NCBI RefSeq assembly: GCF_003119195.2
Contig: NZ_CP022262.1
Coordinates: 1 to 64,000 of the forward strand
Source: Azospirillum baldaniorum
GTDB taxonomy: Bacteria; Pseudomonadota; Alphaproteobacteria; Azospirillales; Azospirillaceae
Direction: 5' to 3'
Length of the DNA: 64,000 bases
Shown here: positions 7,999 to 16,593 of the stretch, piece after piece
How positions within the stretch are numbered: position 1 is the stretch's first letter
How the letters are laid out: each line of letters begins with the position of its first letter
Program-made: the position numbers and the translations under genes
The notes under the pieces: generated by a model
Told to the model about the DNA's origin: nothing
Databases searched by the model: none
Seen by the model: only the letters and a program-made list of their open reading frames with translations

Positions 7999-9564
7999 AT
8001 GCCCCTGCCCGCCGCTCTGCGTCTGCTCCTGACCGTTCTGGCCATCGTGACCGGTGGCGCGAGCGCCGTGTTTCCGGCAGCGGCCGAAACCTTGCGGGCC
8101 AGCCTGTCCGACGATCTGACGACCATCGATCCGTTCGCCTTTCCCGGCTTGGTCTCATCCGGTGTCCTGCGGCAGGTCTATGAGGGCTTCACCGCCATCG
8201 ACGCCGCCGGCAACGCCGTTCCGGCGCTGGCCACTCGTTGGGAGACGCCGGATGGTGGGCGAACGTGGCGCTTTACCCTGCGCCCGGACGTGCGGTTCCA
8301 TTCGGGACGCCCATTCACCGCCGCCGACGTCCTGTGGACTTGGGAACACCATCTGACGCGCACGCCCCAGCCCGGCTACAGCGCCTTCTACCTGCGCGGC
8401 ATCGAAGGGGCCGCGGCGTTGCAGCAGGGGACAGCCGCCTCGCTGTCCGGCGTCGCCATGCCCGACCCTCACACGCTCGTCGTGCGGCTGGCCGAACCCG
8501 ACGCGCTGTTCCCGCTCTACCCGTTCCTGTTCGTCGACCGCGGCATGGAGGACGAATTCGGGCCCGTTTGGCACGAGCGGGCGTCCGGCGGCACCGGGCC
8601 GTTCCGCCTCACCTCCTGGCGGCGCGGCGAATCCGTGCGTCTGGAGGCCCACGCCGATTACTGGGGCGGTGCCCCAGCCGTGGAGGCGGTGTCCCTGGCG
8701 GTGCTGCCCGACACCAACACGTTGCTGGCGCGCTACGACGCCGGAGAGCTGGACGTCGCGCCGCTTCCCGACAACGCGGTGCGCACGGTGGTCCGTCAAC
8801 CGCGCTACGACGGGCAGATCGCGGCCTTCCCCCGCGCGCAGGTGCGCTATCTCGCGCTGAACCAGGATCTGTACCCGCCTTTCCGCGACCAGCGCGTGCG
8901 TGAGGCGTTCCGTTACGCGCTGGACCGGGTCGCCACGGTGAACGGGCTCCATGCCGGGCGGGCGCTGCTGACGAACGGCTTCGTCACGCCCGGCCTGGGC
9001 GGCTACCACCCCGACGCGGTGCCGTTGACCCCGACCGATCCGAACCGGGCCAAGGCGCTTCTGGCGGAGGCCGGCCACGCCGGGGGGCGCGGATTGCCGC
9101 CGCTCCAGATCGCCGGTGGCCCCAACGTGCGCGAGGAGGCCACCTATTTCGCCGCCCAGCTCACCGCGGTGCTGGGAATTCCGGTCGGCGTGCGCATCCA
9201 GGAGCGCGCGGCCTTCGTGGCGGCAATCAACGAGGGGCGCGAGGCGCTGTTCATCAACGGCTGGACGGCGGATTTCCCCGATCCCATGGACCAGCTCGCC
9301 ACCCAATGGCACAGCGCCAGCCCGACCAACCGCGTCCGTTGGCACAACCCGGATTTCGACCGGCTCATGGAGCGGGCGCGCGGCCTCGCCGACCCCGACG
9401 CCCGCAACGCGCTCTACCGGGACGCCGAAGCCCTGCTCCGGGGGCAGGCCGTGGCGGTGCCTCTTCCCGTGCCGCAGTTCGTGGCTCTGGTGCGGCCGGG
9501 CGTGACCGGGGTGGTCATCCGGCCCGACGGCACGACGGATTACCATTCCGCCCGGTTGCCATGA
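7999..9564 (+). CDS. Peptide/nickel-type ABC transporter substrate-binding protein (SBP family 5)
   Basis: A 521-residue exported protein with an N-terminal signal peptide of about 32 residues (RLLLTVLAIVTGGASAVFPA, then AAAETLRAS). Family-5 features include LSDDLTTIDPF, RQVYEGFTAIDAAGN, the signature WRFTLRPDVRFHSGRPFTAA (about 70-100 residues into the mature protein), the ADYWGGAPAVEAV segment and FINGWTADFPDPM near the end. It binds an oligopeptide-like or similar ligand in the periplasm and hands it to the permeases that follow. The stop overlaps the next start (ATGA), showing translational coupling. The ligand cannot be deduced. Confidence 0.93.
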   Translation: MPLPAALRLLLTVLAIVTGGASAVFPAAAETLRASLSDDLTTIDPFAFPGLVSSGVLRQVYEGFTAIDAAGNAVPALATRWETPDGGRTWRFTLRPDVRFHSGRPFTAADVLWTWEHHLTRTPQPGYSAFYLRGIEGAAALQQGTAASLSGVAMPDPHTLVVRLAEPDALFPLYPFLFVDRGMEDEFGPVWHERASGGTGPFRLTSWRRGESVRLEAHADYWGGAPAVEAVSLAVLPDTNTLLARYDAGELDVAPLPDNAVRTVVRQPRYDGQIAAFPRAQVRYLALNQDLYPPFRDQRVREAFRYALDRVATVNGLHAGRALLTNGFVTPGLGGYHPDAVPLTPTDPNRAKALLAEAGHAGGRGLPPLQIAGGPNVREEATYFAAQLTAVLGIPVGVRIQERAAFVAAINEGREALFINGWTADFPDPMDQLATQWHSASPTNRVRWHNPDFDRLMERARGLADPDARNALYRDAEALLRGQAVAVPLPVPQFVALVRPGVTGVVIRPDGTTDYHSARLP

Positions 9565-10529
9565 CGGCACGCCGGCTCGGCCGCTATGGCCTGCCCTGGC
9601 GATTGGCTTGGCGAATGGCCCGGCGCCTGCCGGGGCTGCTGCTTCTGGCCGGAGCCGCCGTGCTGGCGAGCTTCCTGGCCTCCCACGCGCTCCCCGGAGA
9701 TCCGGTCCTGCTCATGGTCGACGGGCGGACCGCCGACCCGGAGATGATCCGCCGGCTGAGGGAAGACGCCGGGCTGGATCAGCCGATCGCCGTTCAATTC
9801 CTGTCCTACACGCTGGCCCTGCTGCGGGGTGATCTCGGCCAATCGCTGCGCTACGGCGGCGTGCCGGTGACGGCGCTGCTGGGCGAAGCCTTGCCGGTGA
9901 CGTTGGGGCTGATGGCGGGTGCGGCGGCACTGGCCCTGCCCCTCGGACTCCTGCTGGGTCTCGCCGCGGCGGATGTCCGGCGGGCGTGGCCGGGCACGGC
10001 CCTCACCATCGGGTCGGTGCTGGCCCTGTCGGTGCCGCCGCTGGCGCTGGCGACGTGGCTGATGCTGGCGGGGTCCGGTACGGCGCCCTGGGCCGTGGCG
10101 GCGCTCGCCCTGCCGGCGGTGGCGATGATCGCCCGCCTGACGCGGACCCAGGTGATGGAGGTGCTGGGACGCGACTTCATCCGCACCGCGCAGGCCAAGG
10201 GGCTGGGACGAAGCGCCGTTCTGCTGCGCCACGCCCTGCCGAACGCCCTGGTGCCGCTGGCGGCGGCGGCCGGATCGGTGGCCGGGACGATCCTCACCAC
10301 CACGGCTGCGGTGGAGACGGTCTTCGCCCTGCCGGGGGTGGGGCGGCTGACCGTCCAGGCGGTGCTGGCCCGCGACCACACGGTCGCCGGAGCCGCCGTT
10401 CTGATCTTCGTCCTGATGCAGGTCGCCATCAGCCTGACCGCCGAGCTGCTGATCGGCTTGGCCGATCCGCGACTTCGCAACAATGGGTTGCGCAACAATG
10501 GGTTGCGCGACGATGGGATGCCGTCGTGA
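9561..10529 (+). CDS. ABC transporter permease, DppB/OppB type
   Basis: A 322-residue inner-membrane protein with about six helices. It begins with an arginine-rich N-terminus and helix GLLLLAGAAVLASFLASHAL, then the DppB-type periplasmic segment LPGDPVLLMVDGRTAD. The EAA loop that contacts the ATPase is DFIRTAQAKGLGRSAVLLRH (about residues 204-223). The C-terminus carries a short pentapeptide repeat (LRNNG LRNNG LRDDG) produced by a 15-bp tandem duplication. It is coupled by four-base overlaps to both neighbours. It would form the translocation pore with the next gene product. Confidence 0.92.
   Translation: MTARRLGRYGLPWRLAWRMARRLPGLLLLAGAAVLASFLASHALPGDPVLLMVDGRTADPEMIRRLREDAGLDQPIAVQFLSYTLALLRGDLGQSLRYGGVPVTALLGEALPVTLGLMAGAAALALPLGLLLGLAAADVRRAWPGTALTIGSVLALSVPPLALATWLMLAGSGTAPWAVAALALPAVAMIARLTRTQVMEVLGRDFIRTAQAKGLGRSAVLLRHALPNALVPLAAAAGSVAGTILTTTAAVETVFALPGVGRLTVQAVLARDHTVAGAAVLIFVLMQVAISLTAELLIGLADPRLRNNGLRNNGLRDDGMPS
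10476..10520 (+). repeat. 15-bp tandem repeat at the 3' end of the DppB-type permease gene
   Basis: Two perfect copies of CGCAACAATGGGTTG (10476-10490, 10491-10505) and a degenerate third copy (10506-10520), in frame as (L)RNNG repeats just before the stop. One of several gene-end duplications in this window. Confidence 0.85.
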
Positions 10530-11353
10530 TCGCCGTGCGTTCCTTCACCGGACGCGCCGGCCTGCTGCTCGCGGCGGCGCTGGCCGTGCCGCTGGCCCTC
10601 GCCGCCCTTCTGCTGCCGCTCGACCCGTCCGCCATGGATCTCGGGCAGGCCTGGGCCGGGCCGTCCGCCGCCCACCCGCTGGGCTGCGACGGGCTGGGCC
10701 GCGACGTCGCCGCCCGGCTGATCGCCGGGACGGGAACCTCCTTCGCCATCGCCGGGCTGGCGCTCACCCTGGCGGTGGGGCTGGGAGTCGCCTCGGGCGG
10801 GGTGGCGGGCTGGATCGGCGGGCGCACGGACGCCGTTGTCCTGCGGCTCGCCGACCTGCTGCACGGCTTTCCCGAGCTGTCGCTCGCCATCGCCGCATCC
10901 GCGCTGCTGGGTCCGGGCACGGAGGCCATGGTGCTGACACTCGCCCTGGCGGCGTGGCCTTCGCAGGTCCGCTGGTGCCGGGCGCTGGCCCTGTCGAACC
11001 GGACCGCCGAGCATGTGCGGGCCGCCACCGCCCTCGGCGCGGGACCGCTGCACACGGTCCGCCGCCATCTCCTGCCGGCGGTCGCCGGGCCGGTCGCCAT
11101 CCGCGCCGCCCTCTCCATCGGTCCCGTCATGGTGGCGGAGGCGACGCTGAGCGGTCTCGGCCTGGGCATCCAGGAACCGGCGGTGTCGCTGGGCACCCTG
11201 ATGCGCGACGGGCTGGCCGACCTGCGCGACGCCCCTCACCTGATCGGCGCGACGACGGTCACCGTCGCCGCCATCGCCCTGGCCGTCAACCTGCTGGCCG
11301 AAGGTCTGCGCGAAGGCCTCGACCCGCGGAGCGCACCGTTCCGCCGGCCGTGA
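10526..11353 (+). CDS. ABC transporter permease, DppC/OppC type
   Basis: A 275-residue membrane protein starting at GTG 10526, which overlaps the preceding stop as GTGA. DppC-type features are HPLGCDGLGRDVAARLIAGT after the first helix, a cytoplasmic EAA loop AEHVRAATALGAGPLHTVRR (about residues 160-180), and the closing AEGLREGLDPRS. It pairs with the DppB-type permease. No ATP-binding subunit follows: the next gene is a GntR regulator on the opposite strand. The importer must therefore borrow or encode its ATPases elsewhere. Confidence 0.92.
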   Translation: MIAVRSFTGRAGLLLAAALAVPLALAALLLPLDPSAMDLGQAWAGPSAAHPLGCDGLGRDVAARLIAGTGTSFAIAGLALTLAVGLGVASGGVAGWIGGRTDAVVLRLADLLHGFPELSLAIAASALLGPGTEAMVLTLALAAWPSQVRWCRALALSNRTAEHVRAATALGAGPLHTVRRHLLPAVAGPVAIRAALSIGPVMVAEATLSGLGLGIQEPAVSLGTLMRDGLADLRDAPHLIGATTVTVAAIALAVNLLAEGLREGLDPRSAPFRRP

Positions 11354-11364
11354 GGCCGCGTCCC

Positions 11365-12144
11365 TCAGCGCCGCTGCAGCGCCATGGTGTAGCGGAAGCC
11401 GGCGCCCGGATGGGTGTTGACCGCGATCTCCACCAGACGACCGTCGTCGGTGAAATAGCGCCGGGTGATGACGAGGATCGGCGACTGCGGCGGGACATGC
11501 AGGCGCGAGGCGACGTTCAGACTGGCCGGGGCGGCCTCGATGTCCTGCATCACCTCGGCGATGCGGACGCCGTAGCGCTGCTCCAGCACCGTGTAGATGG
11601 CGTACTGAACCACCTCCAGGTTGCGCACGACGTCGGAAAAGGCGGCGTCGATGTAGACCTCGACATAGGAGAAGGGCTCCGACGTCTCGCGGGTGCGGCG
11701 CAGGGCGCTGACGCGGAACCACTGCGTCTCGGGGCGGCAGCCCAGCCGTCCCGCCAGTTCCTCCTCCACGATGATGCGGTCCACCGAGAGGATTTCCAGC
11801 CGGGTCGAGGTGGCGTACTGCACCAGCTCGTCCAGGGAACTGATCGAATTGACGAAGCGCCCGTCGGCGCGGCGCGCCGCCAGGACCGAACCCGATCCCT
11901 GGCGGCGCAGGATGTAGCCCATCTCCTGAAGCCGGCGCAGCGCCTCGCGCACCGTGTGGCGGCTGACGGCGAAGCGGCTGCACAGCTCCTGCTCGGTCGG
12001 CAGGCGGTCGCCGACGGCGTAGACGCCGGAGTCGATCTCCTCCAGCAGGCTGCGGACGATCTCCTGGTAGAGCGGGGTCTCCCCCCGCTCCGCCGCGCCG
12101 TCCGTGCCGCTGTTGTCCTTCAGGCTGTCCGCTTCGTCCGACAT
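11365..12144 (-). CDS. GntR-family regulator with UTRA effector domain (copy 1)
   Basis: About 259 residues. A winged-helix GntR domain (GDRLPTEQELCSRFAVSRHT, VREALRRLQEMGYILRRQGS) is followed by a UTRA/HutC ligand-binding domain (FSYVEVYIDAAFSDVV, VEIAVNTHPGAGFRYTMALQ). ATG 12144 is preferred because AGGGA lies five bases upstream, while ATG 12156 lacks a site. It closely resembles the second regulator at 15829-16593 (SSLDELVQYATSTRLEIL versus SSLAEIGQYASSTRLEVL), so the two are paralogues. They bracket the TRAP permease and amidase genes. Local repression relieved by a small carboxylate or amide is a reasonable inference. Confidence 0.93.
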   Translation of the reverse strand: MSDEADSLKDNSGTDGAAERGETPLYQEIVRSLLEEIDSGVYAVGDRLPTEQELCSRFAVSRHTVREALRRLQEMGYILRRQGSGSVLAARRADGRFVNSISSLDELVQYATSTRLEILSVDRIIVEEELAGRLGCRPETQWFRVSALRRTRETSEPFSYVEVYIDAAFSDVVRNLEVVQYAIYTVLEQRYGVRIAEVMQDIEAAPASLNVASRLHVPPQSPILVITRRYFTDDGRLVEIAVNTHPGAGFRYTMALQRR

Positions 12145-12225
12145 CGCATCCCTCATGATGCCGGAAGATGGACGAGCCGGGGCGCCGATGCAACCGGCGT
12201 ACGAGGATGATCCGCGCGGGACGGC

Positions 12226-13497
12226 TTACGTCAGCAGGACCAGCGACAGGGCCGGGAAGGCGTTGATGACGAGCAGGGCCACCACCCGCATCCCGTAGAA
12301 GGGCAGCACCCCCTTCACGATGGCATGGAGCGGCATCTTGGTGATGCGGCTCATCACGAACAGGTTCAGCCCGACCGGCGGCGTCAGGGTCGCCACCTCC
12401 ACCAGCGCGGTCATGATGACGGCGAAGTGGATCGGGTTCACCCCCACCGCCTGCGCCATCGGGAACAGAATCGGCGCCAGCAGCACGATCATCGACACGC
12501 CGTCCAGGAACATGCCGACGACAAGCAGCAGCAGATTGACCGCCAGCAGGAACTCGAAGGGGGAGACCTGCGCCTCCTTCAGCATCGCGGTCAGCTCGGC
12601 GGACAGGCCGAGGCGGGTCAGCACCGCGGTCAGCAGGCCGGAGCCGAGCAGCACGCCGTAGATCATCACCGTCTGGAGCACCGACTCCCGCGCCGTCTCC
12701 CACACCGCGGCGAGGTTGGCCGTGCGGTAGACCATCGTCACCAGGACCACCGCGTAGACCGCGGCCAGCGCCGACACTTCGGTCGGGGTGAACCAGCCCA
12801 TGTAGATCGTGCCGATGATGATCACCGGCATCATCAGCGCCCCGGCGGCACCCGGCAGGCGCTGGCCGAAGCCCTTCCAGTCCGGACGCTCGCCGACCCG
12901 GCCGTAACCGTTGATCCGGCTGACGATCAGCGTGGTGAGGCCGAGCAGGAACGCCTCGAACAGGCCGGGCACGATGCCGGCGATGAACAGGTCGGTGATC
13001 GGCAGCCCGACGATGGAGCCGATCAGGATGAAGGTCAGCGACGGCGGGATCATCAGCCCCAGCGTGCCGCAGACCGCGACCAGCGAGGCGGCGAAGCGGG
13101 GCGGATAGCCCTCCGCCGGCAGCAGCTTCACCGCCGCCGGGCCGAGCGCCACGGCGCAGGCCACCGACGAGCCGTTGACCGCCGCAAAGAACACGCTGGA
13201 CATGGCCAGCGCCAGGGCGACGCCGCCGCGGAACCAGCGGATCACCGTGCCGACCAGATCGAGGATGACCAGCGCGAGGTTGCCACGCGACATCAGGTTG
13301 CCGGCGAAGATGAAGAACGGGATGCAGACCAGCGCGTATTTGTCGACGGAGTCCCAGGCCATCTGCGCGACCAGGACGACCGGGATGTTGAAATTGAAGG
13401 TCAGCAGCCCGACCGCGATGACGCCCAGGGCCAGCGCGATATGCACGCCCCCCGCCACGAGAAGCAGCAGGCTGACGACGGCGATGATGGATGTCAT
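12226..13497 (-). CDS. dctM: TRAP transporter large permease (DctM-like)
   Basis: A 423-residue, roughly 12-helix inner-membrane protein of the DctM/SiaM family. Diagnostic segments are VCIPFFIFAGNLMSRGNLAL, AAVNGSSVACAVALGPAAVK, ESVLQTVMIYGVLLGSGLLT and the final LTPPVGLNLFVMSRITKMPL. It carries out Na+-coupled uptake of a carboxylate delivered by a DctP protein. The small permease lies just upstream in the same operon. A likely binding protein is encoded at 23532-24563 on the other strand, which is an unusual separation. Confidence 0.95.
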   Translation of the reverse strand: MTSIIAVVSLLLLVAGGVHIALALGVIAVGLLTFNFNIPVVLVAQMAWDSVDKYALVCIPFFIFAGNLMSRGNLALVILDLVGTVIRWFRGGVALALAMSSVFFAAVNGSSVACAVALGPAAVKLLPAEGYPPRFAASLVAVCGTLGLMIPPSLTFILIGSIVGLPITDLFIAGIVPGLFEAFLLGLTTLIVSRINGYGRVGERPDWKGFGQRLPGAAGALMMPVIIIGTIYMGWFTPTEVSALAAVYAVVLVTMVYRTANLAAVWETARESVLQTVMIYGVLLGSGLLTAVLTRLGLSAELTAMLKEAQVSPFEFLLAVNLLLLVVGMFLDGVSMIVLLAPILFPMAQAVGVNPIHFAVIMTALVEVATLTPPVGLNLFVMSRITKMPLHAIVKGVLPFYGMRVVALLVINAFPALSLVLLT

Positions 13498-13543
13498 GGT
13501 GTTTCCTTCCCCCCTTACTGGGTTGCCCTTTTCTTATCGCCGC

Positions 13544-14143
13544 CTAGAGATTCTCGCCCTCTGTGGGCGGATCGGGGTCCTGGCCGCGCAGCAGCAGGAT
13601 GATGTTGCCGATGAAGGCGAAGCCGTAGAGCACCCCGCCCAGCGGCAGCACCAGCCGGACCATCCACAGCGGCAGGTCAAGGTTGGATTCGGTGAACATG
13701 CCGATGGCCTGGAGGTGCGCGACCTCCTGAATCCCGGCGACCACCAGAAGCACGCTGAAGCCCAGCCCGATCAGGCTGTTCACCCAGGAGAAGGCCAGCC
13801 GCAGCCCCTGCGGCATCATGTTGAGCAGCAGGTCCATGCGGATGTAGTGGCCGTGCCGCGTGCCGACGCCCAGCGACAGGAGCACGCTCCACACCACCAT
13901 GAAGCGGACCAGCTCCTCCGCCCACCAGTGGCTTTCCGACAGGAGGGAGCGGCTGGACGCCTCGTAGAACATGATGCCGATGGCCGCCATCATCAGGATC
14001 GTGGCGACGTTCAGGAGGAGGCGGTCCTCGATGAAGCTCCACCAGCCCGGCAGGCCGCGGCCCGGCTGCGAAGCGGCGCCCGCCGGCGGCGCTGCCGCTT
14101 GGGTGTGCGGAGCGGCGGAGGTCAATGTATCGGTTCCCGGCAT
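13544..14143 (-). CDS. dctQ: TRAP transporter small permease (DctQ-like)
   Basis: A 199-residue protein with four predicted helices and a proline/alanine-rich soluble N-terminus of about 30 residues. The DctQ signature is SHWWAEELVRFMVVWSVLLS with GVGTRHGHYIRMDLLL. It forms the membrane unit with the large permease 46 bases downstream. ATG 14143 has AAGGGA upstream. It begins 14 bases past the end of the amidase gene in the same direction, so amidase and transporter are probably one transcript. Confidence 0.93.
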   Translation of the reverse strand: MPGTDTLTSAAPHTQAAAPPAGAASQPGRGLPGWWSFIEDRLLLNVATILMMAAIGIMFYEASSRSLLSESHWWAEELVRFMVVWSVLLSLGVGTRHGHYIRMDLLLNMMPQGLRLAFSWVNSLIGLGFSVLLVVAGIQEVAHLQAIGMFTESNLDLPLWMVRLVLPLGGVLYGFAFIGNIILLLRGQDPDPPTEGENL

Positions 14144-14157
14144 GGGTGGAACTCCCT

Positions 14158-15546
14158 TCACGAGAAGACCTGTGTCTGGGGGACGCGGCTCAGCCAGCCG
14201 GCGGCGCGCTCGTAGGCGTCGGCGATGCGCAGCAGCGTGGCTTCCGCCTGCGGGCGGGCGATGAGCTGCATGGCGATCGGCATCCCGTCCGGATCGAAGC
14301 CGGCGGGCGTGACGAGCGCCGGCAGGCCGAGGTAGGAAACCGGGCGGGTCAGCGCCGCCACCCCGGCGACCACCGCGGCCATCGCCGGCCCGGCCCCCAC
14401 GTCGGTCTGGGCGGCGGTCGGCACGCGGCTGCGCAGGGCGGGGACGAACAGCGCGTCGCACCGGGCGAAGGGGCCGTCGATCATCGCCCGGAGATGAAGC
14501 GCGCGGAGCTGCTTCGCCTGGAGGTAGGAGGCCGCCGGCACCATCAGCCCCTGCAGAAGGCGGGCACGCACCTGCGGGCCGTAGTCCTGCGGACGTTCGC
14601 GCAGCCAGGGCGCATGGACGGCAGCCGCCTCCGGCGTGAAGACGAGATTGGCAAGGTCGCCGTAGGGCTCGTGGTCGGGGATGTCCACGTCCACGACGCG
14701 GGCGCCGGCGCGCTCCAGCACCGCCCGCGCCCGCTCCAGCGCGGCGGCGACGGCGGGGTCCAGGCCATCGTAGTAGAATTGGCGTGGGATGCCCAGCCGC
14801 AGCCCCTCGACCCCCTGGCCGATGGCCGCCACGGCGTCCGTCCGCCCGGTGATGACCGAGAACAGCGTCGCCGCGTCCTCGGCGCTGCGCGCCAGCGGCC
14901 CGACGCAGTCCAGGCTTTCCGACAGCGGCATCACGCCGTCCATCGGCGTCGCCCCCTGCGTCGGCTTCAGACCGACCACGCCGCACAGCGCCGCCGGAAG
15001 CCGCACCGATCCGCCGGTGTCCGACCCCAGCGAGCCGAAGGCCAGCCGCCCCGCCACCGCCGCACCGGAGCCGGAGGAGGAACCGCCGGTGATGCGGTCA
15101 GGGTCCCAGGGGTTGCGGCAGCGCCCGAGATGGGCGTTGTGCCCGGTCGGCCCCATGGCGAACTCCGCCATGTGCAGCGTGCCGAGCGTCACCGCACCCG
15201 CCGTGTCCAGCCGCTCCAGCACCGTGGCCGTCCGTTCCGGGCGGAAGTCGCCGCGGATCGTCGGAGAGCCGCAGGTGCAGCGCTTGCCGGCGCGGTGGAA
15301 CATGTCCTTGTGGGCCAGGGGCACGCCGTGCAGCGGCCCGCGCAGCCGCCCGGCCCGAACCTCCGCGTCGGCGGCGCGGGCGGCGGCCAGCGCCTCCTCC
15401 GGCTCGACCGACAGGAAGGCGTTGAGCGTCGGATTCAGCCGGGCGATGCGGTCCAGGCAGGCGTCGGCCAAGGCTTCCGCCCGCAGCGTGCCGTCGCGGA
15501 CCGCCCTTGCGGCCTCCGTCAGGGTCAGTGATGTGGGATCGGTCAT
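14158..15546 (-). CDS. Amidase-signature family hydrolase (AtzE-like)
   Basis: A 462-residue amidase-signature enzyme. The catalytic triad is visible as Lys80 (PLAHKDMF), Ser156 in RITGGSSSGSGAAVA and nucleophile Ser180 in GSLGSDTGGSVRLPAALCGV. The 24-residue spacing between the serines matches the family. The gene directly follows, with an ATGA overlap, a 69-residue protein of the AtzG type. AtzE amidases (1-carboxybiuret hydrolase) form heterotetramers with AtzG, so this is the closest model, though the true substrate is unknown. Neighbouring TRAP and CoA-ester genes suggest release of a carboxylate from an amide for further breakdown. Confidence 0.92.
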   Translation of the reverse strand: MTDPTSLTLTEAARAVRDGTLRAEALADACLDRIARLNPTLNAFLSVEPEEALAAARAADAEVRAGRLRGPLHGVPLAHKDMFHRAGKRCTCGSPTIRGDFRPERTATVLERLDTAGAVTLGTLHMAEFAMGPTGHNAHLGRCRNPWDPDRITGGSSSGSGAAVAGRLAFGSLGSDTGGSVRLPAALCGVVGLKPTQGATPMDGVMPLSESLDCVGPLARSAEDAATLFSVITGRTDAVAAIGQGVEGLRLGIPRQFYYDGLDPAVAAALERARAVLERAGARVVDVDIPDHEPYGDLANLVFTPEAAAVHAPWLRERPQDYGPQVRARLLQGLMVPAASYLQAKQLRALHLRAMIDGPFARCDALFVPALRSRVPTAAQTDVGAGPAMAAVVAGVAALTRPVSYLGLPALVTPAGFDPDGMPIAMQLIARPQAEATLLRIADAYERAAGWLSRVPQTQVFS

Positions 15547-15752
15547 GCCCGCTCCCCGGCAATCACCGCAGCATGGGCGCCCAGCGGCACGTCGAACAGC
15601 GAGCCGCCGGGATGCGCCGCCGCCAGCACACTTGGCACGGCGGCCAGCAGGCGCCCGCACAGGGCGGCGTCGGCATCGTCCAGGGTCACGCCCTGGATCC
15701 TGGACAGGGTCCGCGCGCAAGCCGCGACGTCCCCGATGAGGTTCTCCGTCAT
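15543..15752 (-). CDS. AtzG-like small protein (DUF4089 type), probable amidase partner
   Basis: A 69-residue helical protein. It has an N-terminal helix (CARTLSRIQGVTLDDADAAL), a middle alanine-rich helix and a short hydrophobic tail, matching in length and outline the AtzG/DUF4089 proteins. AtzG has a GatC-like fold and packs against the amidase AtzE. Its stop overlaps the amidase start (ATGA), so the two are made in a fixed ratio. The family call rests mainly on size, position and the LSRIQGV/AAVPSVLAAAHP pattern and is therefore moderately certain. Confidence 0.75.
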   Translation of the reverse strand: MTENLIGDVAACARTLSRIQGVTLDDADAALCGRLLAAVPSVLAAAHPGGSLFDVPLGAHAAVIAGERA

Positions 15753-15828
15753 TCCTTCCCTCCCTTCCGGTGCTGTCCCCGCGCGGCTCTTCCGGCCGTT
15801 CGCCGCGGGCAGGGCCTTGATGGCCCCC

Positions 15829-16593
15829 TTACCCGGATCGTTGCAGCGTCATTTCATAGCGGTATCGTCCGGCCGCGTGGCTGCTGACCGCCACCTCCAG
15901 CGCGTTTCCTTCGGCGTCCAGATAATGGCGGATCACCACCAGGATCGGGGTGCCGACCTCCACCGACAGGCGGGACGCGAGGTTGGCGTCCGCCGATGTG
16001 GCCTCGATGGACTGCACGACCTCCTCGATGCGCAGGCCGTAGCGGCTTTCCAGCACCGCGTAGACGGCGACCGGAAAGGTGCCGATGGCCTGGGCCACGT
16101 CGTCGAAGGCGGCGGGGAGGAACACCTCGGTGTAGCAGAGCGGCGTCCGCTCCCCCGGCTGGCGGCGCAGCGCCACCACCCGGACCCAGGGCGTGTCCGG
16201 CTGGGAGCGCAAAAGCTCCGCCGTCCGCCCCTCCACCAGGATCTTCTCCACCGCCAGCACCTCCAGCCGGGTGGAGGAGGCGTACTGCCCGATCTCCGCG
16301 AGGCTGGACAAAGTGTTGTGGAAGCGCCCGTCGGGGCGGGCGGCGGTCACCACCGACCCCGAGCCCTGGCGGCGCGCGATCAGGCCGAGATCCTGGAGCC
16401 GGCGCAGCGCCTCCCGCACCGTGTAGCGGCTGGCGGAGAAGCGCAGGCACAGCTCCTGCTCGGTCGGCAGCCGTTCGCCGACCCCGACCCGCCCGTCCGA
16501 AATGTCGGCGCGCAGCGCGTCCAGAATCTCCTGGAAACGCGGCCCCTCCGCGGCGGACGGGCGGACGGAGGCCGGGCGAACGGCGGCTTTCAC
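15829..16593 (-). CDS. GntR-family regulator with UTRA effector domain (copy 2)
   Basis: 254 residues from GTG 16593, which overlaps the stop of the CoA-transferase gene upstream (GTGA). DNA-binding wing: GERLPTEQELCLRFSASRYT and VREALRRLQDLGLIARRQGS. The UTRA domain ends in EVAVSSHAAGRYRYEMTLQR. It is a paralogue of the regulator at 11365. Its N-terminus shows an imperfect duplicated pentapeptide (VRPAS VRPSA). Coupling to the CoA-transferase suggests it controls that pathway. The TTGTACGTACAA-type palindromes at 21203 and 23432 are candidate operators. Confidence 0.93.
   Translation of the reverse strand: MKAAVRPASVRPSAAEGPRFQEILDALRADISDGRVGVGERLPTEQELCLRFSASRYTVREALRRLQDLGLIARRQGSGSVVTAARPDGRFHNTLSSLAEIGQYASSTRLEVLAVEKILVEGRTAELLRSQPDTPWVRVVALRRQPGERTPLCYTEVFLPAAFDDVAQAIGTFPVAVYAVLESRYGLRIEEVVQSIEATSADANLASRLSVEVGTPILVVIRHYLDAEGNALEVAVSSHAAGRYRYEMTLQRSG

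Noticed and set aside
16552..16581. Imperfect 15-bp repeat at the start of the second GntR gene (VRPAS VRPSA)
   Set aside because: Only 12 of 15 bases match, so it is too degenerate to count with the clear gene-end duplications, though it fits the trend.
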